From NCBI GenBank assembly GCA_028565715.1, contig JAOXYC010223127.1:1-10883 (forward strand): a DNA stretch of 10,883 bases, read 5' to 3'. This DNA is from Phoronis pallida (Eukaryota > Phoronida > Phoronidae). The translations under genes were made by a program, and so were the position numbers. The notes under the pieces are model-generated. The model was not told the DNA's origin. It saw only the letters and a program-made list of their open reading frames with translations, and did not search any database. This document shows, in pieces, positions 5,701 to 10,883 of this stretch. Positions within the stretch are counted from its first letter, which is position 1, and each line of letters begins with the position of its first letter.

Positions 5701-8619
5701 AATATTGGGGTTATAACAATAAAAGAAACAAAAACTTGTTATGATTTTCTTACGACGTGTTGAGGTGGGGAGTGATATTCTCATCTAAATCTCGTGGTTC
5801 CTCAGAGGAACACAGATCTCAACCATAGCTCCCCTAATCACTCTATATTTAATGCAGTACTCCTGAGATGCGCCCGGTCGGTTGATGTACATCTTTCTTG
5901 CCTCATGCTCTATCGCCCGGGCTCTATCGATCTTCTCCAGCTATTCCTTGGTGGTTCCATCGCAAATCTTGAGGTGTAGGCTAAAGTCTTTGTTAGTTGG
6001 CCAGCGACAATCGAGGATGCGACGTAGACAACGATTCAAACTTCCTGATTCTTGTCAAACTTTTATTTGTTTCGCGCAATGTCTCAGCTCCGTAACGTTT
6101 TGAAGACAGACTTAACGTTTGGCCTTGACATAAATCTGGATATCTGTTAGGTCTTCCATACATTTCGGGGCAATAAATAAAAGGGATGCGGCCCTTGCAA
6201 CCAGTGTGGGCTTTAGTGCTCTTATCCGCAACCCGTCTGAAATTATGATGATTCCAAGGTATCTACAGAAGTATGTTACGGTACAGGTGGACAGTGTGGT
6301 CTAGCGGTAAAATAGTTGACTTTTAAAACACTTTGTGAGGGAGCTAAAGAGAAGGCGTCGGGACCTATAGATTCGAGAGACCTTTGCAGATTTCTACGTT
6401 GAGAATTATTTTGTTATGTTAAGTTATATGAAAATGTAATATATTATGAAATAAGGGTTTGACACGAGTAAAAAGGTATTTACGAAATTCTTCACAGAAA
6501 CAAACAATTTTTGTCAAGGAGGGTTGACTTTATGTGTATGTCATTTAAAATGATTATTTGACATTACAAAGAGATTGAAAGCACGAATATCAAAACTCAC
6601 CTTCCTGTTTCTTTGGCACTAACTCTTGTTTTAAATCTCTTTTCACTGCAATAGATAATGATTATGTAATGATTTTAGGTAATTAAACGTATTACTGGAA
6701 CAGATGTGTTTTTTAGAAAAAATATCATGCAACTGATCACTTGTTTGATGACGTCATTGATCACAAGGAGTTGCACTTACGTTATCTTTACATGGATTTT
6801 GTAATAGCATTATTTAGGAAAGTGTCTAAGGTAAGGGATAGAAAAGCTGTTCACAACAAACATGGAAAATCAGAAATAGTTTATGAACACGTAACATGCA
6901 ACACTGAATATATTTGTCATATTTGAATTATTTGTGTAGTTTGGCAGTAGGTTTTCAGGAATACAATTAATTTCCTAGAACACGATACTGTTTTTACACT
7001 CACAATTTTGAGTCGTACTTTTTCATAGTCGCGAAAAAGTTTGACGATGTCAGCATCTAGATCCCTGTATAGCTCTCTGAACGCCATGCATGGTAGTAAA
7101 ACGAAGTATAAATACATAAGAACATGCATGGCGTTCAGAGATCTATGTATACAGGGATCTAGATGCTGACATCGTCAAGCTTTTACGCGACTATGAAAAA
7201 GTACAACTCAAAATTGTTAGTGTGAAAACAGTATCGTGTTTAATGAAATTTGTATTTGAAAAAAACAAATAAGAACATTTTCCCCCCATCGAGTTACGAT
7301 GTCTGGTAGGCCCTATAATTATTATACATTTTTGACCTTGAACAGTGCCGTGATATCAATTCTTACCTATAACTTCAGCGGGTGGTGGGGGTTTTTCATT
7401 GTCGTGGTCAACATGGTGGTATACGGCGTATAAATTTATCAATAATAGAAATAACACTACGTATCTCCAGAGGGCGGTCGAACAAGCATCACCTGCAGTC
7501 GACAAAATAAACACATCAAATCACAAGTTAAACAACATAAATCAGATTTCAAACGTCAGAAACTGCTCTTTAAGGTTACGTGTGAGGCTAATGCTCAATA
7601 TTTTAAACTGAAGACGTTTGATACTTGGAACCATCAAATAATTAATTTTGCATGTTAATTATGTAAATGAAGTATGTTATTTCCAAACTTTGAACAGTTT
7701 AGCTACTAAAAATTCCTAATTTAGAAAATATGGCTGTTTTGGGTGAAAATCTCCTTTTTTCGAATTTTAAAATTTTAAAATAGCAATGCTCAAAAACTGG
7801 TTGAGATTATCCTCTGAAAATTTCAGAGTAGGTTCTACCTAAATAGAACTTGTATTTGGTGTCTCGGTATACTAAAATTTCGCCTAGTGTGCCGAGATAC
7901 AAAGGATCTCAAAAATCAAGACCGCAAATCATAAAAATCGAGAGGCTTGATTTTTGAGATATCTCCTACACCTTGCAATATTTTACAAAACTGAGACATC
8001 ATTTGCTAGTTCTGTGTTATCAGAGTATGCTCCGAAATTTTCAATGGAATATCTTGAACCATTTTTGAGAATCGAGGTTCTAAATTCTAAAATTCCAAAA
8101 AATCGGAATTTCCCCCAAAATGGTCATATTTCTGAAGAAATGAGAATTTGATTTAAAAAATATATTTGTTGTGATACCCCCAAAAATACAATTGAAACCT
8201 TTCAAAACACTTGTTTTAATTAGGAAAACATTATTTTTGTTGAAAAAAAAAGCTTGGTGAGAATTAACCTCTCAAAGATATCAAATGGCTCAGAACGGGT
8301 CCGACCAATTTTTTTCGGCTAAGCTTTGTTATTGTCTTACGGTTGCCATTTTGTTGGAATTCCCGAGTTTTTTAGTGTTGAAAAAAAAAACGCTTTAGTA
8401 CTAAAACGTGCTTATAAAGTTTAAAAATCCTTTTTTGTTGTTGTTTACGCGAGAGTGACGGTAGAGTACATTTTATTAAGTCAAAACTAAAACGACAATA
8501 TTCAACATGTGTATAGTTGGATTTTTTTTCAGGAAAAAGGGCAATATCAATTTGCCAATTTGCTTACCTTGTAAAATGGCATATTTCAGCCATATGAAGA
8601 AGCGTCTACATGTTGCCAT
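2679..8619 (-). CDS. Type II membrane protein with a galactose-binding/CBM-like lumenal domain, nine exons, 287 aa
   Basis: Joining the nine minus-strand exons listed separately gives 864 bases, 287 residues plus stop, with intron phases 1,1,1,1,2,0,0,2. Residues 1-27 are basic (CRR, K12, R27). Residues about 28-45 are a membrane anchor (VVLFLLLINLYAVY). Residues 46-80 are a charged stalk with a PPPP run. Residues about 85-250 look like a jelly-roll carbohydrate-binding domain: ISNPSFEADGFW opens it, then ASHGKKSIKV and YQNIKLPPG in the middle, HDWHERKLYV late, and GEAWFDNVRMW as a typical closing strand. Six cysteines (87, 173, 210, 219, 221, 250) could form disulfides. There are no N-glycosylation sequons in this part. 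I do not recognise a named family. Substrate binding is inferred from fold resemblance only, and no catalytic domain is seen. The exon chain is strong; the last junction is the weakest. Confidence 0.75.
2973..2978 (-). promoter_or_regulatory. AATAAA, possible alternative poly(A) signal inside the last intron
   Basis: The minus strand reads CAAATAAATATG about 85 bases beyond the in-frame TGA at 3065-3063. It would serve a shorter transcript that retains the exon 8 read-through stop. The position is suggestive, not proof. Confidence 0.3.
3067..3197 (-). CDS. Main gene, exon 8: closing strands (residues 213-255 plus two bases)
   Basis: The acceptor is CTTTTCTAG|GAAATAG, phase 0. It encodes RCYCMFR, SGEAWFDNVRMW and DDVDFDDC. 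The donor CTCAC|GTGATC gives phase 2, which is exactly what exon 9 needs. The donor is weak. If unspliced, the frame stops at TGA 3065-3063 after residue 256. Confidence 0.7.
3535..3642 (-). CDS. Main gene, exon 7 (residues 177-212)
   Basis: The acceptor is GGTTTTCAG|GATAAAAAG and the donor AATGAG|GTAAGAC; 108 bases, phase 0 to 0. It encodes DKKGKWKYGINSK and SLHDWHERKLYVKCNE; the HDW followed by an alternating hydrophobic strand is typical of late strands in CBM-like folds. Confidence 0.8.
4056..4146 (-). CDS. Main gene, exon 6 (residues 147-176)
   Basis: The acceptor is TTTCATTTCAG|AACTAAG and the donor GTCAGG|GTATGA; 91 bases, phase 2 to 0. It encodes TKKFVFAADSR and SSDYSVWCDVR. Alternative upstream GTs (about 4091-4101) end in phase 1 and would hit a stop at the next exon, which supports the chosen donor. 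Confidence 0.7.
4459..4531 (+). repeat. tRNA-like sequence, SINE head or tRNA pseudogene (Ala-GGC-like)
   Basis: A cloverleaf can be drawn: acceptor 4459-4465 with 4524-4530 (three G-T wobbles), D stem GCTC/GAGC, anticodon stem 4485-4489 with 4497-4501, and T stem with one A-C mismatch. The A box TAGCTCAGTTGG and B box GAGTTCGATTCC are good pol III promoters. The anticodon would be GGC, but base 33 is C where functional tRNAs have T. Those defects, the intronic position and the AT-rich 3' flank favour a tRNA-derived SINE head over a working tRNA. Confidence 0.7.
4554..4635. repeat. Short inverted repeat after the tRNA-like head
   Basis: TTCATCTATTT (4554-4564) is the exact reverse complement of AAATAGATGAA (4625-4635), separated by 60 bases. 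It may be part of the SINE body or chance in AT-rich sequence. Confidence 0.3.
4664..4760 (-). CDS. Main gene, exon 5 (residues 114-146)
   Basis: The acceptor is TGTTACAG|GTGGTTTC and the donor CCGGG|GTAAGAAAC; 97 bases, phase 1 to 2. It encodes VASHGKKSIKV then YQNIKLPPG, the characteristic G-sksl-v ... q-i-lppG spacing of galactose-binding-like domains. Confidence 0.8.
5538..5654 (-). CDS. Main gene, exon 4: start of the beta-sandwich (residues 75-113)
   Basis: The acceptor is TTTTCAG|AAATAG and the donor GACAG|GTAAGCA; 117 bases, phase 1 to 1. It carries FKCKPFKISNPSFEADGFW. NPSFE followed by an aromatic-rich strand is how many CBM4/9-type domains begin. The longer open frame around it (5509-5784) is intron read-through. 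Confidence 0.8.
5785..6270 (-). pseudogene. Decayed non-LTR retrotransposon reverse transcriptase, C-terminal part
   Basis: The minus strand from 6270 reads FCRYLG..SDG, then RARAAS, the usual F-YLGS-iS-DG ... KARAAF signature after the polymerase domain. It is broken by a TAA near 6110. Other frames then give YGAETLRETN (LLYGAETW motif) and, from 6036, NRCLRRILDCRWPTN (the CLRrIL-irWPd motif). At least two frameshifts and one stop make it non-functional. The frame from 6036 continues for 84 codons to TAG at 5785 with only one internal stop; its last 50 codons do not look like the usual LINE tail. It sits in intron 3 of the main gene, in the same orientation. Confidence 0.65.
6601..6645 (-). 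CDS. Main gene, exon 3: 45-base micro-exon in the stalk (residues 60-74)
   Basis: The acceptor is ATTGCAG|TGAAAAG and the donor GGAAG|GTGAGT; 45 bases, phase 1 to 1. It encodes VKRDLKQELVPKKQE, a charged linker. Being symmetric, it could be skipped without breaking the frame. Confidence 0.65.
6979..7240. repeat. Long inverted repeat, arms about 115 bp, about 95% identical
   Basis: The left arm 6979-7091 and right arm about 7123-7240 are reverse complements with roughly five substitutions and one four-base indel. The loop is about 31 bases, and the innermost part holds the palindrome CATGCATG. It lies in intron 2 of the main gene. The left arm read on the minus strand has an ATG-initiated frame containing RDLDADIVKLFRDYEKVRLK. 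The right arm keeps most of that frame but loses it at the indel. Confidence 0.85.
7367..7492 (-). CDS. Main gene, exon 2: membrane anchor (residues 18-59)
   Basis: The acceptor is GACTGCAG|GTGATG and the donor ATAG|GTAAGA; 126 bases, phase 1 to 1. It encodes ALWRYVVLFLLLINLYAVYH and then a polar, proline-rich start of the stalk (NEKPPPPAEV). The 70-codon plus-strand frame overlapping it is a shadow. Confidence 0.75.
7812..7960. repeat. Cluster of three small hairpins, likely MITE remnant
   Basis: Three palindromes follow each other: CTCTGAAAATTTCAGAG (7812-7828, perfect around one centre base); 7862-7874 with 7885-7897 (13-bp arms, two mismatches, core TCTCGG/CCGAGA); and ATCTCAAAAATCAAG (7906-7920) with CTTGATTTTTGAGAT (7946-7960), perfect. 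They lie in intron 1 of the main gene. Confidence 0.6.
8568..8619 (-). CDS. Main gene, exon 1 coding part (residues 1-17)
   Basis: The ATG at 8619-8617 has an excellent context (GTCGCCATGG). The donor is CAAG|GTAAGCA, with the exon's last base at 8568, phase 1. Upstream, the exon appears to begin at an acceptor (CGTTTTCATTGCAG, exon base 8658), so a non-coding 5' exon is expected at higher coordinates. The leader has a tiny out-of-frame ATG (ATGTCTGTGTAG). Confidence 0.7.
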
Positions 8620-8658
8620 GGCGACGTGTCTTCGACTACACAGACATTTGGCGGGAAA

Positions 8659-9212
8659 CTGCAATGAAAACGAATCTTAAGCGTACACGTCTAATAGATG
8701 AAAGTTATGGCATATAGGATACATAGCCTAGTGCCATATTTCTTAAAAATGCATTTCTATGCAAACTCAATACACAGCGCAGCGAACCTTTCCAATGATA
8801 ACTGGGGGTATTCATCATTCGCAGTTTGAAATAAATAAGCGGCGATTTATATTTAAGAGACTGACCGTTGTGTCAAACAATATATTCAACATGTCTCTTA
8901 CCTTCAAAAAATTAATTAGTCTTCGAATGAAAAACTTTTCGTATTTACGTTGTTCAGATTTGCACTCTTAATTAAGATAATTAGGAGTAGCCTACGGAGA
9001 AACCCCTTAAACATCGTCTGGAGAGATCAGGACAAACACTGGCAGCCGGTGAAGTGGTTCATTAGTTTGCTCTGTCCATCGTGGGTTATTATTAACCAAC
9101 GTGCGGACAGTGATAATTCCACCATGTATTTTCGTGACATATAATGGTCACCGTCGAGTGATTTTGAAGCCCTGCACGCTCAATTGAGTAAGGTATTGGC
9201 CCCGCAGCTTTA
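8659..9212. other. No gene seen; 5' flank or first intron of the main gene
   Basis: This region has several plus-strand open frames of 60-70 codons, none with splice structure or motifs. It starts with the apparent acceptor at 8659-8672, so part of it should be a 5' UTR intron. The 8990-9140 stretch is less AT-rich but shows no family I recognise. Confidence 0.45.
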
Positions 9213-10012
9213 TCGGCTCAAATGTAAAACTACATATGTACCCACTGAACACGAACCATAGTAAATCTCGGCTCAGATGTTTAACCACCCACTGGGCACG
9301 AATCATAGTAATTTTCGGCTCAGATGTAAACCTAGCAACTGACCACGAATCATAGTAATTCTCGGCTCAAATGTGAACCTAGCTACTTTGCACGAATCAA
9401 AGTAATTCTCGGCTCTGATGTAAACCTACCCACTGAACACGAATGATAGTAATTCTCGGCTCAGATGTAAACCTACCCACTGAACACGAATGATAGTAAT
9501 TCTCGGCTCAAATGTAAACCTACCCACTGAACACGAACCATAGTAATTCTCGGCTCAGATGTAAACTTATCGTTACCCACTGAACACGAACCATAGTAAT
9601 TCTCGGCTCAGATGTAAGTCTATCCACTGAACACGAACCATAGTAGTTCTCGGCTCAGATGTAAACCTACCCACAGAACACGAATCATAGAAATTCTCGG
9701 CTCAGATGTAAATCTACCCACTGGGCACGAACCATAGTAATTCTCGGCTCAGATGTACATGTAAGCCTTCCCACTGAACACGAATCATAGTAATACCCGG
9801 CTCAAATGTAAACCTATCCACTGAACACGAATGATAGTAATCCTCGGCTCAAATGTAAACCTACCAATTGAACACGAATGATAGTAATTCTCGGCTCAAA
9901 TTTAAACCTAGCCACTGAACACGAATCATGGTAATTCTCGGCTCAAATGTAAACCTACCCACTGAACACGAATCATAGTAGTCATAGTAGTTCTCGCCTG
10001 AGATGTAAACGT
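9213..10012. repeat. 47-bp satellite array, about 17 copies
   Basis: Units repeat every 47 bases, for example TAAACCTACC at 9421 and 9468. The best conserved parts are CTCGGCTCAGATGTAAAC and CCACTGAACACGAA. Some copies have insertions (near 9568 and 9758) or duplicated pieces (GTAGTCATAGTAG near 9978). The period is not a multiple of three, so it is not a protein repeat. End copies are more divergent, as expected from unequal crossing-over. Confidence 0.9.
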
Positions 10013-10564
10013 TTATTCCACCAGTGTCTACGTAGCTCCGCCCCGGGAGCTCTGCTCTTTGCCGAAATCACCGCCCCGAGCACAACGCTGCACTCCGTGG
10101 TCTCTTCGGACTCGGAGTGACACGGTTTCTAATGTGTACACAAAGTATGTGCAGATGTTGAGTCCTCTGTACCAATCCACTCACCAACGATAATGATACT
10201 TCACAATACAGTTTTAGTGATTTTATAAGATTCCTTTTTGTATCACCAAACCGATATACCCCGGGGATATACCGACCATCAGAGCAGGGGGAATCCGGGG
10301 GAAACGATATTGTTATTTAGTGCCTTCAAGCAAATATGACCCGTTTCCCAAACATAACATAGTTTCAGTTATATCTACAGCCGGGAGTAACATAAGTGCA
10401 CCGGGATAAGTGCTATTGTCAGAGAGAATACGATAACAAATGCATAGTTCTAATAGGTGGGTCCCTAGCGGGTTAACGGCCCAGATAACGGTTAAATGTT
10501 GTCAATGTTAGGTTTTTAACATGTGTTACGTCACTGGTTAATGAATGAACACGTTCAATGATAA
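10013..10564. other. No gene seen; GC-richer patch then unassigned sequence
   Basis: The segment 10020-10135 is clearly GC-richer than its surroundings, with two GC-box cores (CTCCGCCCCGGG near 10036 and CACCGCCCCGAG near 10070) and a small inverted repeat CACTCCG/CGGAGTG. It might be a promoter for the minus-strand gene to the left, but it is also next to a satellite and could be repeat-derived. A direct repeat GATATACC flanks CCCCGGGG near 10252-10272. The remainder shows no coding exon. Confidence 0.35.
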
Positions 10565-10883
10565 TACAGGGTGTCCCATAAGTATTAGTACTCAACTTTG
10601 GGCCCCTGTAAAAATATTATGTTTTAATAAATGCTCATAAAAGTTACTCGAAATAGATATCCAACCTTTCATACGTCATTTGTAAAAAAATAATCAAGAT
10701 TTTTTGAAAATTGTAATTTTCGTGAACATTTGAAATTTGGTAGTCGAAAACTCTTTTGACCACTTTCCCTATTTGAAATACATGTAAACGCTGAAAAGTT
10801 TGATTGTCATTTTTCCAAACTTTACTCGCTCATTTATCATAAATGCATGGGTTATTTTTAATAAAACTCGAACACAGGTTTAT
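10565..10883. mobile_element. Possible DNA transposon end entering from the right edge
   Basis: TACAGGGTGTCCCATAAGT (10565-10583) resembles terminal sequences, roughly CAGGGTGTCCCA, seen at the ends of some animal DNA transposons inserted at TA. The following 300 bases are AT-rich with no open frame. The other end would be beyond the window, so the call rests on one motif recalled from memory. Confidence 0.3.

Noticed and set aside
6297-6381. Second tRNA-like trace with TGGTCTAGCGGTAA and ATTCGAG boxes
   Set aside because: The two boxes are 60 bases apart, but no cloverleaf stems could be drawn between them, so it is at most a very old tRNA-derived fragment.
2202-6712. CTGGAACAGAT shared by the fold-back element (about 2204) and intron 2 (about 6697)
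   Set aside because: Only 11 bases match and the flanks differ; this is within chance for a window of this size.
1-10883. CRISPR array or bacterial operon
   Set aside because: The repeats at 1-80 and 9213-10012 have no unique spacers of regular length, and the coding signal is intron-split, so the DNA is eukaryotic.

Overview
The window is animal (metazoan) nuclear DNA, not bacterial. It is AT-rich, and its coding signal is a chain of short exons bounded by GT..AG junctions whose phases agree, separated by long introns. The rest is retroelement debris, a tRNA-derived sequence, fold-back repeats and minisatellites. The mix suggests a marine invertebrate, possibly a mollusc or another lophotrochozoan, but nothing here fixes the species. 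Most of the long open frames are read-through or chance; only short stretches inside a few of them are real exons.

The main content is one gene on the minus strand, spanning roughly 2679-8619. Nine exons join into a 287-residue frame with no internal stop, and every junction is phase-compatible. In order they are 8568-8619, 7367-7492, 6601-6645, 5538-5654, 4664-4760, 4056-4146, 3535-3642, 3067-3197 and 2679-2775. The product has a short basic N-terminus, one membrane anchor, a proline/lysine/glutamate stalk, and a C-terminal domain of about 165 residues that reads like a galactose-binding (jelly-roll, CBM4/9/22-like) beta-sandwich with six cysteines. I do not recognise a named family. The best description is a type II membrane protein presenting a carbohydrate-binding-like domain in the secretory lumen or outside the cell.

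Layout from the left: 1-80 is a 16-bp minisatellite. 176-320 is the apparent promoter and first coding exon of a second minus-strand gene that leaves the window on the left; two inverted repeats sit just upstream of it (360-545). 656-1016 is a poly(A)-tailed non-LTR retrotransposon tail holding a long hairpin. 1367-1606 is a tandem array of about 30 bp that also has inverted copies. 2105-2231 is a fold-back element. 2603-2632 is a perfect hairpin in the predicted 3' UTR of the main gene. 2679-8619 is the main gene; its introns hold a tRNA-like SINE head (4459-4531), a decayed reverse-transcriptase fragment (5785-6270), a 262-bp inverted repeat with protein-like arms (6979-7240) and a cluster of small hairpins (7812-7960). 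9213-10012 is a 47-bp satellite array of about 17 copies. A GC-box-bearing stretch follows at about 10020-10135, and a possible DNA-transposon end begins near 10565.

The gene models come from reading splice signals and frame only. No transcript or homology search was available.
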